This document shows, piece after piece, positions 15,148 to 22,578 of a stretch of 23,993 nt of DNA. Under the pieces are notes generated by a model, which ran no database searches, was not told the DNA's origin, and saw nothing but the letters and a program-made list of their open reading frames with translations. The stretch is from an uncultured archaeon (GTDB lineage: Archaea; Thermoproteota; Nitrososphaeria; Nitrososphaerales; Nitrosopumilaceae), in NCBI GenBank assembly GCA_937896495.1, contig CALBNQ010000221.1, positions 1-23,993 of the forward strand, written 5' to 3'. Position 1 is the stretch's first letter. Each line of letters starts with the position of its first letter. The translations under genes were made by a program, and so were the position numbers.

Positions 15148-16314
15148 ATGAAGGATCCGAATCACTATGCAAATTTGTATAACGCATACGACAAAAACCC
15201 AAAAAAAATTAGAGTGTTAGACAGTACACTTAGAGAAGGTGAGCAACATCCAGGAGTTTCATTTACAAACAAACAAAGAATTCAGATTGCATGGATGTTA
15301 GATTATTTTGGTGTTGATCAAATTGAGATTTCACCAGTAGTGTCAAATGATCACAAAGAAGCAACAAAGACAATAATCAAACAAGGATTAAATGCAGATA
15401 TTGTATCTCATGGACGTGCACTCAAACAAGACATTGACATTTCATTAGATTGTGATGCAAAATGGTGTGCAGCATATTTAGGAATTTCAGATATTCATCT
15501 TAAGGATAAACTACGGATTTCAAGAGAAGATGCACTAGAGAGAGCTGTTGAAACTGTAGAATATGCAAAATCACATGGACTTAAAATTAGATTTACAGTT
15601 GAAGACGGAAGTAGAGCAGAGCCAGAATTTTTACTCAAAGTTTGTAAAGCAATTGAAGATGCAGGTGTAGATAGAATTAGTCTTCCAGATACAGTTGGCA
15701 TAATGCGTCCAATTGGAATGTATAATTTTGTTAAAAAAGTTAGCAGTATTATTGATGTACCATTAGATGCACATGTTCATAATGATATTGGATTTGCAGT
15801 AGCAAATGCATTTTCAGCATGTGATGCAGGAGTAGATCAAATTCATACAACAATTGATGGGATTGGCGAAAGAACTGGAATTCCGTCTCTTGCAGAAGTT
15901 GCAGTTGCATTAACATACTTGTACAAATCACCAAATGATTTTAGATTAGACATGTTACAAGATCTTTCTAGATTAATTGAAGAATATACAATAATCAAAC
16001 CATATGATTCAAAACCAATTGTGGGGTCATCAGCATACAAACACAAAGCAGGAACACACCTTGCAGCAATTCTTAAGAATCCTGCAGCGTACGAGCCTAT
16101 TCCTCCAAGAGCAGTAGGAAATAGACGAAAGATAGTGTTTGGAGAATTAGCAGGAAAAACAGGTGCAGGATACCTAATGTCACTATTAGGCCTTGAAAAG
16201 AACGAAGAAAGTGCAAAAGCTGTGGCTGCAGGACTAAAAAATCTAAGAATGGGAGATCTCATAGAAATTCCACTAGAAGACAGGCTAGAAAAAAAGATAA
16301 TTAATGATAAATAA
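15148..16314 (+). CDS. lysS: Homocitrate synthase
   Basis: Condenses 2-oxoglutarate with acetyl-CoA to homocitrate, the committed step of the aminoadipate route to lysine. It is a DRE-TIM metallolyase of 388 residues: RVLDSTLREGEQHPGVSF (about 22-39) holds the metal and substrate residues, DAHVHNDIGFAVANAF the metal-binding HxH region, and TTIDGIGERTGIPSLAEV the conserved glycine loop. HKAGTHLAAI further on is typical of homocitrate rather than isopropylmalate synthases. The start at ATG 15148 agrees with the family N terminus and with the TATA box upstream. The context (lysW2, lysX, lysK downstream) supports homocitrate over citramalate or isopropylmalate synthase. The symbol follows Sulfolobus usage and must not be confused with lysyl-tRNA synthetase. 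Confidence 0.92.
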   Translation: MKDPNHYANLYNAYDKNPKKIRVLDSTLREGEQHPGVSFTNKQRIQIAWMLDYFGVDQIEISPVVSNDHKEATKTIIKQGLNADIVSHGRALKQDIDISLDCDAKWCAAYLGISDIHLKDKLRISREDALERAVETVEYAKSHGLKIRFTVEDGSRAEPEFLLKVCKAIEDAGVDRISLPDTVGIMRPIGMYNFVKKVSSIIDVPLDAHVHNDIGFAVANAFSACDAGVDQIHTTIDGIGERTGIPSLAEVAVALTYLYKSPNDFRLDMLQDLSRLIEEYTIIKPYDSKPIVGSSAYKHKAGTHLAAILKNPAAYEPIPPRAVGNRRKIVFGELAGKTGAGYLMSLLGLEKNEESAKAVAAGLKNLRMGDLIEIPLEDRLEKKIINDK

Positions 16315-16336
16315 AGAGGAGAATTAGGAAACAGAT

Positions 16337-16504
16337 ATGGCAAAATGTGATGAATGTGATGCAACTATTTCAATACCAAGTGATGCACTTGAAGGTGAAA
16401 TTGTGACATGTCCAGAATGTGGTGCAAGTTTTGAATTAGCAAAAGGTTCAGACGGTTTCGATCTAAAGCCTGCCCAAACGGTTGGCGAGGATTGGGGACA
16501 GTGA
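16337..16504 (+). CDS. lysW: LysW amino-group carrier protein, copy 2 (C-terminal Gln)
   Basis: Second carrier of 55 residues. The zinc ribbon is formed by Cys4/Cys7 (CDEC) and Cys25/Cys28 (CPEC), and the end is VGEDWGQ. The last residue is Gln (CAG) where LysW proteins need Glu, the residue whose side-chain carboxylate receives the substrate. The rest of the terminal motif is intact, so the gene is not degenerate. The product would need deamidation, a different chemistry, or is a sequencing variant. ATG 16337 is preceded by AGGAA at 16326-16330. The stop TGA is overlapped by the GTG start of lysX (GTGA at 16501-16504), so carrier and ligase are coupled as in copy 1. Neighbours place it in the lysine branch. 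Confidence 0.93.
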   Translation: MAKCDECDATISIPSDALEGEIVTCPECGASFELAKGSDGFDLKPAQTVGEDWGQ

Positions 16505-17343
16505 ATCCTGACGTTACAATTCTTTACGATACCATACGTTGGGAAGAAAAGGCACTGCTAGAGGCAGGTAAAAAAAATGATATCAACATACAGATGGTTG
16601 ATTGTAAAAAATTAGCATTAAATTTAGAAAAAAAACCTGAAGAATACGGAGTTGTAATTCAGAGGTGTGTAAGTTATTACAGAAATTTACATTCAACTGC
16701 AGCTCTTGAAGGGTTAGGAGTCAAAGTAATCAATTGTTTGAATACAGGAGTGTTTGCAGGAAATAAATTATTCACACATATGTTATTAAAAAAATTCAAT
16801 GTACCAACTCCAGATGCAACTGTTGCTTTTTCAAAAGATGCAGCTTTAGAAGCATTACAAACAGAAGGGTTTCCCAAAGTAATCAAACCAACAGTGGGTA
16901 GTTGGGGCAGATTAATTTCAAAATTAAATGATAAAGATGCAGCAGAAGGAATAATTGAAAGTAGAGAAAGTATGTATCCAATTTATCAAATTCATTATCT
17001 TGAAGAATTTGTAAAAAGACCACCAAGAGACATTAGAGCAATCATGGTGGGTGATAAAATTGTTGCAGCAATTTACAGAATTTCTAAACATTGGAAAACG
17101 AACATGGCACTTGGAGGAACAGCTGAGCCATGTAAAGTTACTTCAGAGATGGAAGAAATGTGTATCAAAGCAAAAAATGCAGTTCAAGGAGATATTGTAG
17201 GAGTAGATTTGATGGAAAGTGATGAGAAAGGGTTGGTAGTACATGAGGTTAACAATACAACAGAATACAAGAATACTGTTAGAGTGTGTGATGTAGATAT
17301 TCCATCACTCATGTTAGATTATGCATTAAAGGTAGACAAGTAA
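16501..17343 (+). CDS. lysX: LysW-alpha-aminoadipate ligase LysX
   Basis: ATP-grasp ligase of 280 residues, paralogue of the gene at 10712-11569. Motifs include VVIQRCVSYYRNLHSTAA, KVIKPTVGSWGRLISKL, RPPRDIRAIMVGDKIVAAIYR and VVHEVNNTTEYKNTVRV. SWGRL (134-138), SKHWKTN (195-201), GGTAEPC and EYKN are close to the corresponding segments of Thermus LysX as I recall them, which points to alpha-aminoadipate as substrate and to lysine synthesis. Its neighbours, homocitrate synthase upstream and lysK downstream, agree. The start is GTG 16501, overlapping lysW2 as GTGA; a TTG three codons earlier (16492) would extend it into lysW2 without adding family sequence. The recalled comparison should be confirmed by alignment. 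Confidence 0.9.
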   Translation: MNPDVTILYDTIRWEEKALLEAGKKNDINIQMVDCKKLALNLEKKPEEYGVVIQRCVSYYRNLHSTAALEGLGVKVINCLNTGVFAGNKLFTHMLLKKFNVPTPDATVAFSKDAALEALQTEGFPKVIKPTVGSWGRLISKLNDKDAAEGIIESRESMYPIYQIHYLEEFVKRPPRDIRAIMVGDKIVAAIYRISKHWKTNMALGGTAEPCKVTSEMEEMCIKAKNAVQGDIVGVDLMESDEKGLVVHEVNNTTEYKNTVRVCDVDIPSLMLDYALKVDK

Positions 17344-17346
17344 GAA

Positions 17347-18474
17347 TTGGACACACATTTTACAGTAACTCCAAAATTTGCAACTAAAATGTTGGAAAAA
17401 GCACTAAAGTTGTACACACCCTCACTAAGCGAAAAACCAATGGCTGAATTTTTAGCTGATAAATGTGATGATTTAGGATTTGAAGATATCCAAATTGATG
17501 AAGTAGGTAATGTTATTGCAAAGAAAGGTTCAGGATCACCAACAATTATGCTATGTGGACACATGGATGTAGTTCCTGGAAAAGTCAAAGTGAGAAGAGA
17601 AGGAGATTCGCTTTATGGAAGAGGCGCATCAGATGCAAAAGCACCACTAATGGCAATGCTATTTGCTGCAGCATCAATTCAAAATAATAAGGGAACAATA
17701 ATTTTTGTTGGAGCAGTAGATGAAGAAGGAAATGCCATAGGAATTAAAAATATTGTAAAAAATAAGTGGGATGTAGATTATGCAGTTTTTGGCGAACCAA
17801 GTGGAATAAAACAAGTTACAATTGCATACAAGGGAAGATTAGCAATTAATCTAAAAATTAGTGTAGAAGATAGTTCACATGCAAGTGCACCATGGCTTTC
17901 AAAAAATGCAATTCAAGAATCATCTATTTTTGCAAATGAACTTAAAGAAAAATTAGAAGAAGGTCAAGAGGGCAGAACAAAAGGAATGCTTCTAACTGTA
18001 ACAATGACTGAAGTTAAAGGTGGAACAAGTCATAATGTAACACCAAAAGAATGTGAAACAACTTTTGATATTAGAATTCCAGTAGACATGAATTGTAAAT
18101 CAATTGAGCAAAAAATTGCAGTGTTAGTTAAGGAAATTGCTGAAAAGCGAAAAGTGGAGGCATTTTATTCAATACTTGATGAAACAGAACCATTTGAGGC
18201 AGCTCATAATTCACCTCTAGTTAGAGCATTTACTTTGGGAGTTATGGAGGCTGAAAAATCAAGACCTATGTTAATTAGAAAAACAGGTACAGGGGACATG
18301 AATGTTTTAGGAAATCAATGGAGTATCCCTGTAGTTACTTACGGTCCAGGAGATCCACACGAAGCCCATACAATTGATGAAAAAGTTTCAATTGATGAAT
18401 ACCTAAGAGGTATAGAAATTCTCAAAAAAACATTACAGCATTTAAAAAGACTTCATGACAAAAAAATGCAATAA
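17347..18474 (+). CDS. lysK: LysW-lysine/ornithine hydrolase
   Basis: M20-family metallopeptidase of 375 residues that releases lysine (and probably ornithine) from LysW, the last step of the carrier pathway. Metal-site motifs are CGHMDVVPG (His72, Asp74), GRGASDAKAP (Asp96) and VDEEGN (catalytic Glu126, Glu127), and GTGDMNVL and HTIDEKVS near the end are typical of LysK/ArgE/DapE proteins. A dimerisation domain occupies about residues 175-290. A TTG at 17347, three bases after the lysX stop, gives the N terminus; ATG 17389 (Met15) is the alternative but begins just before the conserved KLYTPSLSE helix. The TAA overlaps the ATG of the next gene. Confidence 0.92.
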   Translation: MDTHFTVTPKFATKMLEKALKLYTPSLSEKPMAEFLADKCDDLGFEDIQIDEVGNVIAKKGSGSPTIMLCGHMDVVPGKVKVRREGDSLYGRGASDAKAPLMAMLFAAASIQNNKGTIIFVGAVDEEGNAIGIKNIVKNKWDVDYAVFGEPSGIKQVTIAYKGRLAINLKISVEDSSHASAPWLSKNAIQESSIFANELKEKLEEGQEGRTKGMLLTVTMTEVKGGTSHNVTPKECETTFDIRIPVDMNCKSIEQKIAVLVKEIAEKRKVEAFYSILDETEPFEAAHNSPLVRAFTLGVMEAEKSRPMLIRKTGTGDMNVLGNQWSIPVVTYGPGDPHEAHTIDEKVSIDEYLRGIEILKKTLQHLKRLHDKKMQ

Positions 18475-19511
18475 TGCTGTGGTTTGTAGGTTTAGGTATT
18501 TCAGGATTCAAGTCAATTCCAAATGAAGCATTAGAAGTATTATCAAAAGCAGACATAGTGTATCTTGAACAATTTACCAGTCCAATTGGAAAATCAGATT
18601 TAACTAAAATTAAAAATGCTACTAATGGAGAATTCAAACCAGCTAAAAGATGGCTAGTAGAAGATGGGAAAGAAATTCTAGGAAATTCAAAGAAAAAGAA
18701 AGTGGTTTTGTTATCATATGGGGATCCATACATTGCTACAACCCACATCGAATTAAGGGCAAGAGCAATGGAAGAAAAAATTAAAACATATTCAATCCAT
18801 GCAGCATCATCACTTACTTCAATGATAGGAGAGTGTGGATTACATTTCTACAAAGTTGGAAGAATTGCAACAATAATGAGTGAAATGAAATCACTTACAA
18901 CCCCATACTATGTGATTTACAAAAATATCATAGAAGGAAATCACACAGTACTTCTTTTAGAATACAATCAAGACAAAGATTTTTTCTTAGATCCTAATGA
19001 TGCATTAAAGGGATTAATTGAGACAGAAAAAGGTCAAAAAAGAAATGTCATAAGTACATCAACATTTGTAATTGTTGCATCAAGAATTGGGTTTAAAGAT
19101 CAATCAATTATTTCAGGTAAAATATCTAGTTTGAAAAAAGAAGATTTCGGATTACCACCACATACAGTAATTATTCCAGGCAGAATGCATTTTACAGAAT
19201 CTGATGCATTGAAAATGTTTGGTCAATGTATCGATAAACCATTTGATAATTCTGAAAAAACAAAAAAGATTTCAAAACAGATGATGGAAAAATACGTTCC
19301 AATGGTCAGAGATGCATTAGAAGAGGTAACACCACTATACAAAGATCAAAAAGAGTACCAAGTGATTTTAGAAAATGCTGAATTATACGTTCAGGATGCA
19401 GAAAAATTTCTTGAAGATGGACAAGATGAAGTTGCAATACTGAGTATTGGGTATGCAGATGGTTTAGTTGATGCATTAAGATTGGCAAAAGGCCTTGATC
19501 CAAAAATGTAA
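18474..19511 (+). CDS. dphB: Diphthine synthase with C-terminal DUF357-like domain
   Basis: SAM-dependent methyltransferase that methylates the modified histidine of elongation factor 2 on the way to diphthamide. Residues 1 to about 260 are a complete Dph5: FVGLGISGFKSIPNEALE, SYGDP at 81-85, HAASSLTSMIGECGLHFYKVG and GLPPHTVIIPGRMHFTE. Archaeal Dph5 is normally about 260 residues; here about 85 more form a helical segment (about 272-343, from ALEEVTPLYKDQKEY to IGYADGLVDALRLAKG) that I recognise as DUF357-like. That domain is otherwise a small separate archaeal protein. The ATG overlaps the lysK stop (TAATG), so it is co-transcribed with the lysine genes, and ribL follows. Dph5 identity is firm; the DUF357 call is by eye. 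Confidence 0.9.
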   Translation: MLWFVGLGISGFKSIPNEALEVLSKADIVYLEQFTSPIGKSDLTKIKNATNGEFKPAKRWLVEDGKEILGNSKKKKVVLLSYGDPYIATTHIELRARAMEEKIKTYSIHAASSLTSMIGECGLHFYKVGRIATIMSEMKSLTTPYYVIYKNIIEGNHTVLLLEYNQDKDFFLDPNDALKGLIETEKGQKRNVISTSTFVIVASRIGFKDQSIISGKISSLKKEDFGLPPHTVIIPGRMHFTESDALKMFGQCIDKPFDNSEKTKKISKQMMEKYVPMVRDALEEVTPLYKDQKEYQVILENAELYVQDAEKFLEDGQDEVAILSIGYADGLVDALRLAKGLDPKM

Positions 19512-19556
19512 AATTTAACGATGAATTAAAGAGAGGGAATCAAAATAAGAAAAATA

Positions 19557-20174
19557 TTGGAATTCATTGAAAAAATTATTCTTTCAAGTATTTTTATTTG
19601 TCAAATTGAAAAGAAATCAGTAATAGAATTAATCAAAGAAAAAAGTACTCTTTCAGAAGAGGATATCAATTCAGAAATCGATGAGATGATCAAAAATCAA
19701 TTAATCAATGAAGATAGATGCACACTAAGTGAGAAAGGAAGAAAGTCACTACATGTGGTATTAGCAGGAGGGGTATTTGACATCATTCACCCAGGTCACA
19801 TATCTACATTAAATGCAGCAAAAGCATTGGGCGATATTTTAGTCGTAGTTGTAGCCACAGACAATACAGCAGTAAAAATGAAAAAGAAAAATCCATTACA
19901 TTCTCAAGAACAAAGAAAAGAACTAGTAAAATCACTTGTAATGGTAGATATTTGTTTAATTGGGCAAGAAAATGATATTTTCAAAACTGTAAATCATGTA
20001 AAACCACAGACCATAGTATTAGGATATGATCAAGTTCATCAAGAGAAATTCATAACTGAAGGATGTAAAAGGATCAATCTTGATGCCACAGTTGCAAGAT
20101 TAGAGTCTCCGATTCCCAAAAGTTCAAGTTCAAACATTAAAGAGGAATATGGGGATTCAATTCATGGAATTTAG
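19557..20174 (+). CDS. ribL: FAD synthase RibL with N-terminal winged-helix extension
   Basis: Cytidylyltransferase-fold enzyme that adenylates FMN to FAD. The catalytic half (about residues 65-205) has VVLAGGVFDIIHPGHISTL with HPGH at 78-81, VVVVATDNTAVK, and the C-terminal SPIPKSSSSNIK that corresponds to the ISTS-type loop. About 65 extra N-terminal residues (ILSSIFICQIEKKSVIELIKEKSTL, then DRCTLSEKGRKSL) look like a winged helix-turn-helix; the known methanogen RibL lacks it. Start choice is uncertain: TTG 19557 is the first standard codon, but the only SD (GAGAGGG, 19531-19537) is 19 bases away and fits an ATA at 19545 better. The stop overlaps the stop of ribK on the other strand. Confidence 0.85.
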   Translation: MEFIEKIILSSIFICQIEKKSVIELIKEKSTLSEEDINSEIDEMIKNQLINEDRCTLSEKGRKSLHVVLAGGVFDIIHPGHISTLNAAKALGDILVVVVATDNTAVKMKKKNPLHSQEQRKELVKSLVMVDICLIGQENDIFKTVNHVKPQTIVLGYDQVHQEKFITEGCKRINLDATVARLESPIPKSSSSNIKEEYGDSIHGI

Positions 20175-20854
20175 AAATTAACAGGTATTGTAAGTGACAC
20201 TTTTGAGCCTTCTTTTAATTTAGCACTTTTTCTCAAAGAAGATTTTGAAATTAATTCAACTACAGAATTGTCATGGTGTGTACGTTCAAGTAAAATCAAA
20301 TTACAGTTTGTAGAATTATTTAGTTTTGCTGGAAAACATTTAACCCAGCCATAGGTTCGCTTACCATCAGAAAAACTCTTTATTTTAATTCCATTCAAAG
20401 TTGCAAATTGTTTTATTGCTTCTTGATGAATTTTCTGATCTACTCTTAAGTTAAGAGTTCCAGGAAATGGAACATATCCAATTTTAGATTTGAATTGTTT
20501 TGTATATCCCTTTAATCCCATATAGTATGCACCCTCACCCATTCCAGAAACCAAAGTTCCCTTTATCTGAACATGTGATGGAAAAGAATTCAAACTTTTT
20601 TGTAAAATCGTGGAAAGTTTAATCATTTCAGAAAAACCTTTCTCAGTAATTTTGATAGAAATTTTTCTACCATTAATTATTCGTTCAATGAATTGATTTT
20701 GTTCTAATTCAAGAAGATGTTTAGATGCAGATTGTTGGGATTTTTTTATATTTTTTCCAAGAGAAGTGGTAGTGATTGTAATGTAATTGTGTTTTGCGCC
20801 TTTAGATAATAAATAAGAAAGAGTTAGGATGTGCTGAATTTTTAGTTCAGTCAT
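20171..20854 (-). CDS. ribK: CTP-dependent riboflavin kinase RibK with N-terminal HTH
   Basis: Archaeal riboflavin kinase that uses CTP to make FMN. The C-terminal domain (about 97-227) has IKGTLVSGMGEGAYYMGL, GYVPFPGTLNLRVD and the late GSKVSLTIPV strand, all characteristic of the RibK (DUF120) barrel. The N-terminal ~85 residues form a MarR-like winged helix (LGKNIKKSQQSASKHLLELEQNQFIERI, with GRKISIKITEKG as the wing), so the protein may both make FMN and regulate transcription, as proposed for HTH-RibK (RbkR) proteins. I chose ATG 20854 over the TTG one codon upstream. It follows dnaG by 8 bases on the same strand and ends tail-to-tail against ribL. Confidence 0.9.
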   Translation of the reverse strand: MTELKIQHILTLSYLLSKGAKHNYITITTTSLGKNIKKSQQSASKHLLELEQNQFIERIINGRKISIKITEKGFSEMIKLSTILQKSLNSFPSHVQIKGTLVSGMGEGAYYMGLKGYTKQFKSKIGYVPFPGTLNLRVDQKIHQEAIKQFATLNGIKIKSFSDGKRTYGWVKCFPAKLNNSTNCNLILLERTHHDNSVVELISKSSLRKSAKLKEGSKVSLTIPVNF

Positions 20855-20862
20855 CAAAAATC

Positions 20863-22005
20863 TTAAGATACGCCTAGGTCACCGAATGTTTTCAATGTAA
20901 GACCACTATCACCAGAAACTTTGGCAACACGATGTCCAATGACACATTCTATGCCTGCATTTTTGGCACCTTCTAATAATCTCTGAGTGATGATTCCATC
21001 TAAAATCAGATATTTTATTCCAGATTGTGATGACAATTTACTAACAATTTCACTGATTGGAACTCTAAAAATTTCACTTTTGGCATCATCTAATGCAACT
21101 GCTTCAAGAGTTTCATTGAGATTTGAAAATACAGTTGAAGCTAATTCTGCTAGTGGTTTATCATCTTCACTTTTCAATTCAGGGGCTGGTTTTCCATTTT
21201 TAATTTCATCAGCAATTGGACTTAGAATTTCATCAATTCTTTGAGGAGTTAATTCTTCAACTTCAACACCAGTATCTGCTTGTAGTTCGTAATCGAGTAC
21301 AACAACGGATTTTAATTCTTTAAGAATGAATCCACCGGCTCTATCACCATCTAAGAATGCAACAACTGTTTCTTTTTCGCCACATAGTTTTTTGATAGAT
21401 TCATCAATTTTTGCACCTTCGATTGCTAACACATTATCATAACCTGCTCTTAGAAGATTGATAACATCAGCTCTACCTTCAACTAGAATAATCCATTTTG
21501 AATCAAACACACCAGGACTACAAGTTAATTTTGATGGTCCATATGTGGATAATTTTTTGGATTCACCTTGATGAACATCATTTAACATGCTCTCTCCTTC
21601 ACTGACAGTTTTTGTTGCCCATTTTTGTTTAATTTCTTTTGCACGTTTTACAATATCATCTTTCTTTGAAGCTCGTACATCATCAATTGCTTCTAATTTG
21701 AATGAGCAATCAAATGGTCCTACTTTGTCAATGCTTTCAATACCTGCTGCAATTAATGCACATGTATCAATATCAGTACTCATTGGAATCAATGCATCAC
21801 CAGATGTGGTGTTTGAAGTAGATTTTGCATTAACTTCAATACGTCCTACTTTAGAAACTCGTTGTAGTTCATTCAGATTCATCTCAGGGCCTAACAATCC
21901 TTCTGTTTGGCCAAAAATAGCACCAATAATATCTGCTCTTTCAACAAGTCCATCAACCTCATAGGCAAGTTTAACGTGATACTTGACAATTCCTGACTGA
22001 GGCAT
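20863..22005 (-). CDS. dnaG: Archaeal DnaG-like primase (TOPRIM)
   Basis: Archaeal DnaG of 380 residues, linked to the exosome and to RNA-primer activity in other archaea. The N-terminal ~100 residues (KYHVKLAYEVDGLVERADIIGAIFGQTEGLLG) are typical of the archaeal form. The TOPRIM domain begins with WIILVEGRADV (catalytic Glu176) and continues with VVAFLDGDRAGG (Asp219, Asp221). There is no bacterial zinc-binding or helicase-binding domain, as expected for archaea. The ATG at 22005 is preceded by a strong SD (22022-22015). ribK follows closely downstream. The archaeal exosome role is family knowledge; nothing nearby tests it. Confidence 0.95.
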   Translation of the reverse strand: MPQSGIVKYHVKLAYEVDGLVERADIIGAIFGQTEGLLGPEMNLNELQRVSKVGRIEVNAKSTSNTTSGDALIPMSTDIDTCALIAAGIESIDKVGPFDCSFKLEAIDDVRASKKDDIVKRAKEIKQKWATKTVSEGESMLNDVHQGESKKLSTYGPSKLTCSPGVFDSKWIILVEGRADVINLLRAGYDNVLAIEGAKIDESIKKLCGEKETVVAFLDGDRAGGFILKELKSVVVLDYELQADTGVEVEELTPQRIDEILSPIADEIKNGKPAPELKSEDDKPLAELASTVFSNLNETLEAVALDDAKSEIFRVPISEIVSKLSSQSGIKYLILDGIITQRLLEGAKNAGIECVIGHRVAKVSGDSGLTLKTFGDLGVS

Positions 22006-22014
22006 AATTTAGTT

Positions 22015-22022
22015 ATCTCCTT
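22015..22022 (-). promoter_or_regulatory. Shine-Dalgarno sequence before dnaG
   Basis: AAGGAGAT on the minus strand lies 9 bases upstream of ATG 22005. Unlike several neighbours, dnaG therefore has a leader and a conventional ribosome-binding site. Confidence 0.8.
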
Positions 22023-22136
22023 TTATATTCATAAATTTGCACTCGTCTATAGACATATGAGGGTATCGCCAAAAATATGAAAAAATGAGATTATTAAAAA
22101 TACAAACAAATGAAAAATTAAAAATTATACAGTTGA

Positions 22137-22487
22137 TTATTCTGTGTTAAAAGAGTGACCACATGAACAAGATTTGGTTACATTTGGATTATTAATTTTA
22201 AATCCAGAACCCATCAAACTTTCAATATAGTCAACATTTGCACCTTGTAGATGATCAACACTATAACTATCAACTAAGAGTTTAACTCCATTTTCTTCCA
22301 TTACAAGATCGTCTTCTTCTGGTGCTTTTTCAAAGCCCATACCGTAAGACAAACCAGAACAACCTCCACCTTGGACATATACTCTAAGATATTCAGGAGA
22401 TTCTGCTTCTTCTTTCATGAACTCTTGGATTTTCTCAGCTGCTTTTGCAGTAACTGTGATCATCTTTTGTGTTTGTTCAGTTGCCAT
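22137..22487 (-). CDS. IscA/ErpA-type iron-sulfur assembly protein
   Basis: A-type carrier of 116 residues that binds or hands on Fe-S clusters (or iron). The three conserved cysteines are Cys43 in GGGCSGLSYGM and Cys107/Cys109 in SCSCGHSF, the standard C-x(n)-C-x-C arrangement, and the length is normal for the family. I took ATG 22487 (MATEQTQK) rather than a TTG three codons upstream because a TATA-like box at 22520-22511 is centred about 28 bases before it, giving a leaderless transcript. It stands alone between dnaG and the CBS gene. IscA, ErpA and SufA cannot be told apart here. Confidence 0.93.
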   Translation of the reverse strand: MATEQTQKMITVTAKAAEKIQEFMKEEAESPEYLRVYVQGGGCSGLSYGMGFEKAPEEDDLVMEENGVKLLVDSYSVDHLQGANVDYIESLMGSGFKINNPNVTKSCSCGHSFNTE

Positions 22488-22510
22488 TATGAACAAAAAA
22501 GCCGTTTCAA

Positions 22511-22520
22511 ATTATAATAA
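22511..22520 (-). promoter_or_regulatory. Putative TATA box for the Fe-S carrier gene
   Basis: TTATTATAAT on the minus strand is centred about 28 bases upstream of ATG 22487, as expected for a leaderless archaeal promoter. It supports that ATG over the TTG nine bases further out. Confidence 0.5.
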
Positions 22521-22578
22521 GCTTTTCACACTAGACACACTAGTAATTTAAGAAATTTGAATTGAATTAATGAAATTT

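Noticed and set aside
16492..16500. TTG start for lysX three codons before GTG 16501
   Set aside because: It adds no family sequence and increases the overlap with lysW2; the GTGA overlap matches the style of neighbouring junctions.
22045..22054. GTCTATAGAC palindrome upstream of dnaG
   Set aside because: Only 10 bases, no second copy noticed and no clear relation to a promoter; likely chance in A+T-rich DNA.
22006..22136. Gap between dnaG and the Fe-S carrier gene examined for a tRNA or small RNA
   Set aside because: No cloverleaf or stable hairpin visible; it holds the dnaG ribosome-binding site and A+T-rich sequence only.
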